Below are positions 17,037 through 25,035 of a stretch of DNA of 38,235 bases, in pieces (position 1 is the first letter of the stretch; each line of letters begins with the position of its first letter). Under the pieces are notes generated by a model. That model was not told where the DNA came from. It saw only the letters and a list, made by a program, of their open reading frames with translations, and did not search any database. The translations under genes were made by a program, and so were the position numbers. Origin of the DNA: Myxococcales bacterium (GTDB lineage Bacteria > Myxococcota_A > Polyangia > GCA-2747355); assembly GCA_020431405.1 (NCBI GenBank), contig JAGQIK010000356.1, positions 1-38,235 on the forward strand, written 5' to 3'.

Positions 17037-17341
17037 TACTCGCGCTCCTCTCGGGCGTTTTCTACGTCGTGCGAGGCATCGTCGACGACAAGGCTGATCG
17101 CGGCGTCGCCGAGCACGTCACGATAGGACTCGCCGCGGCCGAGCGCGCCACCGCCGAGCACGCGGCGCGCGCCGCTGCCCCAGCTGACGAGCACGTCAGC
17201 GCCGACGCCGGCGTCGAGCGTGTCGATGGCGACGATGACCTCGCCGCTGCGCCCGTCGGCGCACAGCAGCAGGCGCCGCCCATCGAGCGCCGCCGCCTTG
17301 CGCGCCGCCCAGACCTGACCGATGACGCGCGCGCGTTTCAT
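17036..17341 (-). CDS. BMC-P vertex protein, EutN/CcmL family (third in operon)
   Basis: A 101-residue EutN/CcmL-type protein: MKRARVIGQVWAARK, LDGRRLLLCADG, IVAIDTLDAGVGADVLVSWGSGARR, and DAAISLVVDDA. Its B-type N-terminus (ARVIGQVW-x-AR) is closest to the first gene of the operon. It has an extended loop (VLGGGALGRGESYRDVLG) before the last strand and an acidic tail (HDVENAREERE). ATG at 17341 overlaps the stop of the preceding gene as ATGA. Confidence 0.92.
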   Translation of the reverse strand: MKRARVIGQVWAARKAAALDGRRLLLCADGRSGEVIVAIDTLDAGVGADVLVSWGSGARRVLGGGALGRGESYRDVLGDAAISLVVDDASHDVENAREERE

Positions 17342-17613
17342 CCGGCGTCGAGCTCCACGCGATCGACGATGGCCATCACGGCCGCATCGAGCGGCAGGTT
17401 GCCCGAGCCGAGGCTCCAGCGCGCCGGCGAGCCGATGCAGACCACCACGTCGTCGCCGACGCCCGCGTCGAGCGTGTCGACGGCCACGATCTGATCGAGC
17501 CCGCTGCTCAGCCGGTAGCTCGCGTGCGGGCGCACCAGCAGCAGCTTGCGCTGCGCGAGGCTCTCGGGCTTACGCGTGGCCCACAGCGATCCGACGACAC
17601 GCCCGAGGATCAT
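17338..17613 (-). CDS. BMC-P vertex protein, EutN/CcmL family (second in operon)
   Basis: A 91-residue EutN/CcmL-type protein and the most canonical in length: MILGRVVGSLWATRKPESL, KLLLVRPHAS, IVAVDTLDAGVGDDVVVCIGSPAR, and LDAAVMAIVDRVELDAG. A-type N-terminus. ATG at 17613 overlaps the TGA of the first gene (ATGA). A longer frame runs upstream across the neighbouring gene in the wrong frame and is not real. Confidence 0.93.
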   Translation of the reverse strand: MILGRVVGSLWATRKPESLAQRKLLLVRPHASYRLSSGLDQIVAVDTLDAGVGDDVVVCIGSPARWSLGSGNLPLDAAVMAIVDRVELDAG

Positions 17614-17963
17614 CGCGCGCCCTCGCCTGGCCGCAGCACGCGCGCGTTGATCTCGGCATCGTCCACGATGGCGATCACGACCTCCTTCGTCGGCACGTCG
17701 TCGCCCACGGTCAGATCGCGGCAGCGGCTGCCGTGCGCCACCAGCACCAGCTCGCCGGGGCCAGCGCCGAGGCCGTCCACAGCCACCAGCAGCTCGCCGC
17801 GGGCAGCGAGCTGCTCGGCGCGCAGCGGCGCGCGCTGTTCGGCGAGACCGTCTGGCGTGGTCAGCGGCAGAGCCAGCGGCTGCAGCCGCAGCAGGCGGTG
17901 ACCGCCGAGGTGCTCGGCCTGCCGAGCGCCCCAGACCTGACCGATGACCCGCGCGAGCCGCAT
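17610..17963 (-). CDS. BMC-P vertex protein, EutN/CcmL family (first in operon)
   Basis: A 117-residue EutN/CcmL-type protein: MRLARVIGQVWGARQAEHL, a longer than usual insertion after the second strand (LTTPDGLAEQRAPLRAEQL), then LLVAVDGLGAGPGELVLVAHGSRCR and KEVVIAIVDDAEINARVL. B-type N-terminus. It is the leading gene of six overlapping or closely packed minus-strand genes. ATG at 17963 has no obvious Shine-Dalgarno. The 103-bp gap to the divergent sigma-54 activator gene is notably AT-rich for this genome and should carry the promoter; I see no sigma-54 site in it on this strand. Confidence 0.92.
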   Translation of the reverse strand: MRLARVIGQVWGARQAEHLGGHRLLRLQPLALPLTTPDGLAEQRAPLRAEQLAARGELLVAVDGLGAGPGELVLVAHGSRCRDLTVGDDVPTKEVVIAIVDDAEINARVLRPGEGAR

Positions 17964-18066
17964 CGGACATGTTTATCACCGCCTGGGGCGCCATTGGATG
18001 GCTTTTCCACCGAAGGTTTCGATCTCTTTTTGTCGGGCATGCTACATATAAAGTTACCGGTGTAAT

Positions 18067-20238
<2,172 letters not shown>

Positions 20239-20267
20239 CAGCGGCAGCGCAAAGCCCGGGCGACGGT

Positions 20268-20771
20268 CTAAAGGGACGCGACGAACGCCGGATCGACGTC
20301 GATACGCACCGTCGTGTCGTCATCGCGCACCGGACGCCTGGGCTCGCTCGCGCGCTTGGGCATCGGGCGCGCGGCGGCCTTGGGCGGCTCGGCGCCGATG
20401 CGGAAGTCGGCGCCCGAAAAGCGCGGCTGCAGCGCTTCGCGCCCGCGCGCGCGCTCGAGCAGCGCGGCGTAGACACGCTGCCCGCTGTGCGTCAGCCCGC
20501 GAAAGCGCAGCGCCAGGCCGACCACTCCGGCCTCGTCCGCGTCGCGGATGGCGGCGATCTGCGCGTGACCGCCGAGCACCTCTTCCCCGGCGCCGAGCTC
20601 GAAGCGCAGTCGCACGATGCTGCCCACGCGCAGCGGCAATCGGCCCCAGCGCGTTCGAACCAGCATGCCGCCGTCGATGACGTCGCCGTGAAATGTCTCG
20701 ACGAGCTGGGCGATGGTCGGCGCGGGGAAGCGCACGGTGAGTCGGGGGGCCTGATTGTTGTTTGGGGTCAC
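20268..20771 (-). CDS. PilZ-like domain protein
   Basis: A 167-residue protein. The first 110 residues resemble the PilZ type common in myxobacteria (TIGR02266-like): VRFPAPTIAQLVETFHGDVIDGGMLVRT, LPLRVGSIVRLRFELGAGEEVLGGHAQIAAI, and GVVGLALRFRGLTHSGQRVYAALLE. The usual c-di-GMP motif RxxxR plus D/N-x-S-x-x-G is not complete: GDVIDGG lacks the Ser and there is no clear RxxxR, so ligand binding is doubtful. The tail is basic and low in complexity (PPKAAARPMPKRASEPRRP). GTG at 20771 with AAAGAG upstream. A sigma-54 site lies about 47 bp upstream. Convergent with the activator gene. Confidence 0.75.
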   Translation of the reverse strand: MTPNNNQAPRLTVRFPAPTIAQLVETFHGDVIDGGMLVRTRWGRLPLRVGSIVRLRFELGAGEEVLGGHAQIAAIRDADEAGVVGLALRFRGLTHSGQRVYAALLERARGREALQPRFSGADFRIGAEPPKAAARPMPKRASEPRRPVRDDDTTVRIDVDPAFVASL

Positions 20772-20817
20772 GTCTCTTTCTCTCGTGGCTGGGGTGGGTG
20801 TTCAGCGCGAGAGAAGA

Positions 20818-20832
20818 GCAATCGACGTGCCG
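20818..20832 (-). promoter_or_regulatory. Sigma-54 promoter for the PilZ gene
   Basis: Read on the minus strand: CGGCAC-N5-TTGC, GG-N10-GC spacing exact. Predicted start near 20806, leaving a leader of about 35 bases before GTG 20771. Confidence 0.65.
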
Positions 20833-21032
20833 CGCGGGCGACGGGCTAGAGGCGCGAAATCGCGCCCGCGCCTCGGATCATCGTGCAGGCCTTGGATGCC
20901 AGGAGCTGCATCGTGGACTCCAACCCTCGCACCGGGGAGTTCTCCCTCGCCCCCACCCTCCCCGCGCTGGCGCGCGCACCACGATTCCACGCGCTTACGC
21001 GTGGCCCGTCGTAGGGTTTTGTCGCACCCCAG

Positions 21033-21047
21033 TGGCACTCATCTTGC
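21033..21047 (+). promoter_or_regulatory. Sigma-54 promoter for the matrixin-like gene
   Basis: TGGCAC-N5-TTGC, matching the consensus in both boxes with exact GG-N10-GC spacing. Predicted start near 21059, followed by GGAGG five bases before the ATG at 21081. Confidence 0.85.
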
Positions 21048-21080
21048 GATGTAGGCGGCTGCCACCCGACGGAGGACCGG

Positions 21081-22214
21081 ATGCACCGCACCATCGCCGC
21101 CATCGCTTGCCTGCTCAGCTTTGGCCTCATCGCCGCCGACGCCGACGCCTTCTGCCTACGGAAGCTCCCTGGCTACAAGGAGTATCCGAAGTGGACGAAG
21201 TCGATCTCGTACTACGTCTCCGACAACCTCACCGACCAGAAGATCCTCGCCGCCATCGACGCCGCCTTCGCCACCTGGAGCGCGGTGAAGTGCTCGACGC
21301 TGACTTTCCAGAAGGGCGGCAGCTTCAAGCTCAGCTCGAAGTTCGAAGACCCCGGCAAAGAGGGCATCTTCATCTTCTGGCACCAGGCGGAAGCCGGCTT
21401 CCCGAGCCAGGCGCAGTACGTCTCGTACACGTACTTTGGCGTCGACGCTAAGGGCAACCTCAACCTCGGCTCCATCGCCATCAACGACTTCAAGTACGAG
21501 TGGGCCACCGACGGCAAGTCGACGGCGCTCGACGTGCAGGGCGAGATCACCGCGCTGATCGGTCGCGCGTTGGCCATCAACGACTCGGACGCGGCCAACT
21601 CGGTGATGACCCAGAGCCTCAAGTTCGGCGACACCAGCAAGCGCACGCTGCAGCCCGACGACGAGGATGCGGTCTCGTATCTCTACCCGGCCTCGGGCTG
21701 CACCACGCCGACGGCGCCCGGCGCCAACGACTGCAACGGCGGCAACGCGGGCAGCAACCCGACCACGCCTCCTGCTGCCGACGGCGGCGGCAGCTCCGGC
21801 GGCGACGGCGGCGGCGGCAGCACCACCAGCCCCGACGCCGGCGCGAGCGGCGACGGCGGAAGCTCGAGCGGTGGCGGCGGCAGCGACGACAGTGGCAGCG
21901 GCGGCAACAGCGGCGGCGGCAACAGCGGCGGCAACAACGGCGGCGGCAACAACGGCGGCGGCAGCAACAGCGGCGGCTGCACCTCGCAGGCGGACTGCCC
22001 GACGGGCTCGATCTGCACCGTGGAAGGCATGTGCGTCGACGTCAGCGGCAACAACAACAGCAACGGCAACGGCAACACCGCACCTCCTGTGCAAGGCGGC
22101 GGCTGCTCGCTCGGTCCCGATGCCGACGCGCCGCTGACCCTCTCCCTGATCCTCCTCATCTGCATCTGCGGGCTCTTGGTGACGTCGAGCGCTCGGCGAC
22201 GTCGCGGGATCTGA
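21081..22214 (+). CDS. Matrixin-like secreted protein lacking the zinc site, MYXO-CTERM tail
   Basis: A 377-residue exported protein. A signal peptide (TIAAIACLLSFGLIAADADA) leads to a matrixin-like fold: KSISYYVSDNLT, AAIDAAFATWSAVKCSTLTF, IFIFWHQAEAGF, and GDTSKRTLQPDDEDAVSYLYP. Where matrixins have HExxHxxGxxH followed by a Met-turn, this protein reads EITALIGRALAINDSDAANSVM, so all three zinc His and the catalytic Glu are replaced. A long Gly/Ser/Asn/Asp linker follows (about residues 230-305), then CTSQADCPTGSICTVEGMC, and a MYXO-CTERM tail: GGGCSLGPDADA, helix LTLSLILLICICGLLV, ARRRR. Surface display is likely; proteolysis is not. Expressed from a sigma-54 promoter. Confidence 0.85.
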   Translation: MHRTIAAIACLLSFGLIAADADAFCLRKLPGYKEYPKWTKSISYYVSDNLTDQKILAAIDAAFATWSAVKCSTLTFQKGGSFKLSSKFEDPGKEGIFIFWHQAEAGFPSQAQYVSYTYFGVDAKGNLNLGSIAINDFKYEWATDGKSTALDVQGEITALIGRALAINDSDAANSVMTQSLKFGDTSKRTLQPDDEDAVSYLYPASGCTTPTAPGANDCNGGNAGSNPTTPPAADGGGSSGGDGGGGSTTSPDAGASGDGGSSSGGGGSDDSGSGGNSGGGNSGGNNGGGNNGGGSNSGGCTSQADCPTGSICTVEGMCVDVSGNNNSNGNGNTAPPVQGGGCSLGPDADAPLTLSLILLICICGLLVTSSARRRRGI

Positions 22215-22229
22215 CGACAAGCGTCTCGG

Positions 22230-22266
22230 GAGCATTCTCCCCAGCAGGGCGAGCGTTCTCCCCAGC
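22230..22266 (+). repeat. Direct repeat GAGCRTTCTCCCCAGC x2
   Basis: Copies at 22230-22245 and 22251-22266 are 21 bp apart, about two helical turns, with a shorter third match (CTCCCCAGC) near 22327. They lie between the matrixin-like gene and the next lipoprotein gene. Could be a tandem protein-binding site. Confidence 0.45.
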
Positions 22267-22413
22267 CAGATAGCCCATAAGTTACCCGCACTTCCCTTTG
22301 TAGGCCCGCCCGGCGCCCCACCAACGCTCCCCAGCCCCAGCGGCATCGCGCGAGCGAGATCAAACACTTGGCAGGGGCGCCGGGCGGGCATCGCGATTGC
22401 AGATGTGGCGTAC

Positions 22414-23022
22414 ATGCGCATACTCGGTCTCACCTCACTCGTCGCGCTCCTCGCCGCTTGCGGCGGCCCTCGCGGAACCCAACACGTGCCGCCGATCTCG
22501 ACGCTCAGCACCGAGCTGCCCGCGCCGGCGCTCGGGCGCAGCGCCGACCGCATCAGCGCCGGCGCCTTCGACGATCCCATCGAAGGCAACGAGCCTGACT
22601 TCGGCGCCGACTGCCGCGGCCAGCTGCTCGATCGCGGCACGCTCGATGTGCTGAGCCCGGCGCGCAAGCACGCGCGCTGCGTCACCGGCGGCGAGCTGCT
22701 CGACCTGCGCAAGCTCGGCGGCGCCTGCTCGCTGAGCTTTCACCTGCAGTGCACGTTCGCACAGTGCCCCGCCGACAAGGCGCTCGCCAACGCCAAGACC
22801 GCCGCCCCGCTCGAGCTGCGCTGGCAGCTGCTCGACGCGGACATGCAGGTGATGTGGGAGTCGTCGTCGGTCGCTTGCGACTCGCTCGACCAACGCCCCG
22901 CGCCCGTCGCCGACTGGTCGGCGCTGCCGCTGCTGCCGGGCGCCGCCTACGTGCGCACCATCGGCTCGAGCTGCAGCCCGTGCGCGCCGCGCGCCACGCT
23001 GCACTTCCAGATCAACAACTGA
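22414..23022 (+). CDS. Lipoprotein of unknown function
   Basis: A 202-residue lipoprotein with signal peptide RILGLTSLVALLAACGG and lipobox LAAC. After a linker the protein has a compact part with paired cysteines (ADCRGQLLDR, ARCVTGGE, GGACSLSFHLQCTFAQCPADKA, SVACDS, SSCSPCAPRATLHFQI). The closing phrases WQLLDADMQVMWESSSVACD and LPGAAYVRTIGSSCSPC suggest a beta-sandwich domain. No family recognised. ATG at 22414 is favoured over GTG 22405. A GGGCAT-N5-TTGC sequence at 22386-22400 resembles a sigma-54 site but would leave almost no leader. Confidence 0.75.
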   Translation: MRILGLTSLVALLAACGGPRGTQHVPPISTLSTELPAPALGRSADRISAGAFDDPIEGNEPDFGADCRGQLLDRGTLDVLSPARKHARCVTGGELLDLRKLGGACSLSFHLQCTFAQCPADKALANAKTAAPLELRWQLLDADMQVMWESSSVACDSLDQRPAPVADWSALPLLPGAAYVRTIGSSCSPCAPRATLHFQINN

Positions 23023-23054
23023 CCTCGCACGCCGTTAGACGTTAGGCTGTGGCG

Positions 23055-24062
23055 ATGCGACGCATCGCCCTCTCGATCACGTTCTGCTCCATCACGCTGT
23101 TGCCGCTCTCGCTCGGCGGCTGCAAGAAGCAGCCAACCAACGCCACGGGCAAGACCGACAAGACCGACAAGACCGACAAGACCGACAAGACTGCAGGCCA
23201 CGGCAGCGCCACCGCGGCGGCGCGCAGCAGTGGTAGCAGCAGCGGCAGCGGCAGCGGCAGCGGCAGCGCCAGCGCCAGCAGCGCCAGCAGCGGCAGCGGC
23301 AGCGGCAGCAGCGCGAGCAGCAGCGCCGCGGGCGTGCCCGCCTTCAGCGACAAACCCGTCTCCAAGACCGACTACCAACAAGCCAACCGGCTCAACCACC
23401 AAGGCCTCAAGGCGCACCGCAAGAAGCAATACGCGCAGGCGGTGGCGTCGTGGCAGCAGGCGCTGCGCCTCAACCCGGGCCACGTCTACGCGCGCTACAA
23501 CCTCGCCTGCGGCTACGCGCTGCTCGCGCGTGCTGACGACGCCGTGGCGCAGCTGCGCGCACTGCGCGCCGGTGGCTGTCCGATGTGTCTGGTGCGCCTC
23601 GGCGGCGCCGCCACCGACAAAGACTTCGCCACGCTTCACGCGTCGGCGGCGTTCAAGAAGGTGGTGTCGGGCCTCGAGATCAAAGAGCCCGACTACAAGC
23701 AGGCCGCCATCGCGCTGCTGCGCGGCCTGCGGATCCGCGGCAAGAAGAAGAAGATCGACGGCCTGCTCGCCACCGTGCGCGCCGGGCGACCGCTGCGCGC
23801 GCTCTACCAGCCCGGCTCCGACTCGGGGCAGGCCACCATGTGGACCGAAGAGGACGTCAAGCGCTTCGCCGACACCGATTGGTACGAGGCCAAGCGCGTG
23901 CGCTGCAAGAAGCGCTGCTGCGAAATCGAGAGCAAGATCGACGGCGCGCTCGCGGGGCCCGCCTCCGCCGTCAACGACACCACGCGCATCTGCTTCTGGC
24001 CGCAGTCGCCGACCCTGGCGCTGCCGATCAAGCTCGAGGGCAACGCCGCCACCCCCGACTGA
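23055..24062 (+). CDS. TPR lipoprotein with low-complexity linker
   Basis: About 335 residues. The signal peptide (ALSITFCSITLLPLSLGGC) has a lipobox-like LGGC. A 9-bp tandem repeat (23151-23186) gives four KTD units, then a Ser/Gly/Ala linker of about 50 residues encoded by AGCGGC-type repeats. A TPR-like pair follows: NRLNHQGLKAHRKKQYAQAVASWQQALRLNPGHVYARYNLACGYALLARADDAVAQL. The C-terminal half has MWTEEDVKRFADTDWYEAKRVRCKKRCCEIES and no recognised domain. ATG 23055 is preferred over GTG 23049. The linker probably spans cell wall or lifts the TPR from the membrane; partner proteins are unknown. Convergent, four bases apart, with the DUF1554 gene. Confidence 0.8.
   Translation: MRRIALSITFCSITLLPLSLGGCKKQPTNATGKTDKTDKTDKTDKTAGHGSATAAARSSGSSSGSGSGSGSASASSASSGSGSGSSASSSAAGVPAFSDKPVSKTDYQQANRLNHQGLKAHRKKQYAQAVASWQQALRLNPGHVYARYNLACGYALLARADDAVAQLRALRAGGCPMCLVRLGGAATDKDFATLHASAAFKKVVSGLEIKEPDYKQAAIALLRGLRIRGKKKKIDGLLATVRAGRPLRALYQPGSDSGQATMWTEEDVKRFADTDWYEAKRVRCKKRCCEIESKIDGALAGPASAVNDTTRICFWPQSPTLALPIKLEGNAATPD
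23151..23186 (+). repeat. 9-bp tandem repeat AAGACCGAC x4 inside the TPR lipoprotein gene
   Basis: Four perfect in-frame units encoding Lys-Thr-Asp, followed by a partial AAGACT. Being a multiple of three, slippage would change linker length without breaking the frame. Confidence 0.9.
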
Positions 24063-24065
24063 GCG

Positions 24066-24992
24066 CTACTGCTGAAAGCAGTAGAGGTGCGTGCTGCTGC
24101 CGCAGGACGTGGCGCACTGCTGCGTCCAGTTGGCGTTGGTGTTGCCGATGGTGCCGGTGTAGCCGAGATCGGGGCTCGTGCCGACGGTCCAGTCCTGGCA
24201 GTGCCAGGTGACATTTGCCTGCGTGCCGTCGGCCTTGGTGTTGCTGAACGCTTCGAAGTCGCCATTGCAGCGCTGCCCCGAGGTCACCGCGCCGCCGGTC
24301 TCGGTGACGTCGATGGCCGCTTGCAGCGGGACGGTGGTCAGGCCCGACCAGCCCACGGCGACGATGGTGCCCGCGGTGTCGCGCAGCTTGTAGACGGCGT
24401 TGGCTGGCCTGCTGAAGCGCAGCGCGGGTGCGCTGTTGGCGTCGGCGCCCGTCAGCCACGCCTTGTACGAGCCTGCAGCCGTTGCGCCTGGCAGGCTGGC
24501 GGCGATGGCGGCGGCGCGACACTTGGCATCGGCGCCGGCGACGCCGCCGAGATCGCCCTGGAACGTGGCGTTGGTGACGAAGACCCAGCGCACGACGGCC
24601 GTGGCGCTGTCGACGCTGCTGTCGGGCGCGACGGTGTCGACGGTGCTGTCGACGCTGGTGACATCGACGGTGGCGTCGCCAGCGCTCGTGTCGCGCGTGG
24701 CGAGATCGACGGTCGCGTCGAGCAGCCCCTCGGCCCCGCCCTGATCGCGCGTGCCCTGATCGAGCGCGCCCTGGTCGGCGGCGTCCGCATCGCCGGCGCG
24801 CTGGTCGACCGTCAGATCCGTCAAGTCAGCGAGGTGCTGATCGCGCGCCGCGTCGAGGCGCCCGCCATCGCCGCTGTCGGCGATGGGGCCTGGGCCGTCG
24901 CGTCCGCCGTGGCTCTCGCCAACTCTGCATCCGGCGAGAGCGCAGCAGGCAGACAGCGCGATCATCGGCAGAGCAGCTCTGAGCCGGCGCAT
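24066..24992 (-). CDS. DUF1554-domain lipoprotein with Asp-rich stalk
   Basis: A 308-residue lipoprotein. Signal peptide LPMIALSACCALAGC with lipobox LAGC. Residues of about 30-130 form an acidic stalk of DxT/DQG-type repeats (LTDLTVDQRAGDADAADQGA, ATVDVTSVDSTVDTV). The C-terminal half is a DUF1554-like lectin-fold domain, as in collagen/endostatin-like bacterial surface proteins: VFVTNATFQGDLGGVAGADAKC, GSYKAWLTGADA, GQRCNGDFEAFSNTK, WHCQDWT and LYCFQQ. Conserved Cys pairs suggest disulphides. ATG at 24992 is 43 bp from the divergent start of the giant kinase gene, so the two share one short control region. Confidence 0.82.
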   Translation of the reverse strand: MRRLRAALPMIALSACCALAGCRVGESHGGRDGPGPIADSGDGGRLDAARDQHLADLTDLTVDQRAGDADAADQGALDQGTRDQGGAEGLLDATVDLATRDTSAGDATVDVTSVDSTVDTVAPDSSVDSATAVVRWVFVTNATFQGDLGGVAGADAKCRAAAIAASLPGATAAGSYKAWLTGADANSAPALRFSRPANAVYKLRDTAGTIVAVGWSGLTTVPLQAAIDVTETGGAVTSGQRCNGDFEAFSNTKADGTQANVTWHCQDWTVGTSPDLGYTGTIGNTNANWTQQCATSCGSSTHLYCFQQ

Positions 24993-25035
24993 CGTCGACC
25001 ATCATATCACGCCACATCGGCTACCATCGGAGCCG

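Larger units (their letters stand above)
20772..21080. promoter_or_regulatory. Divergent control region between PilZ and matrixin-like genes
   Basis: A 309-bp gene-free stretch. It carries a minus-strand sigma-54 site at 20818-20832 and a plus-strand one at 21033-21047, facing outward. Between them are two perfect palindromes: GGCGCGA-AA-TCGCGCC (20851-20866) and CCACGCG-CTTA-CGCGTGG (20987-21004). Either could be an upstream activator site. Confidence 0.6.

Noticed and set aside
22386-22400. Sigma-54-like GGGCAT-N5-TTGC before the unknown lipoprotein
   Set aside because: Reasonable boxes but almost no leader before ATG 22414; kept only as a remark in that gene's entry.
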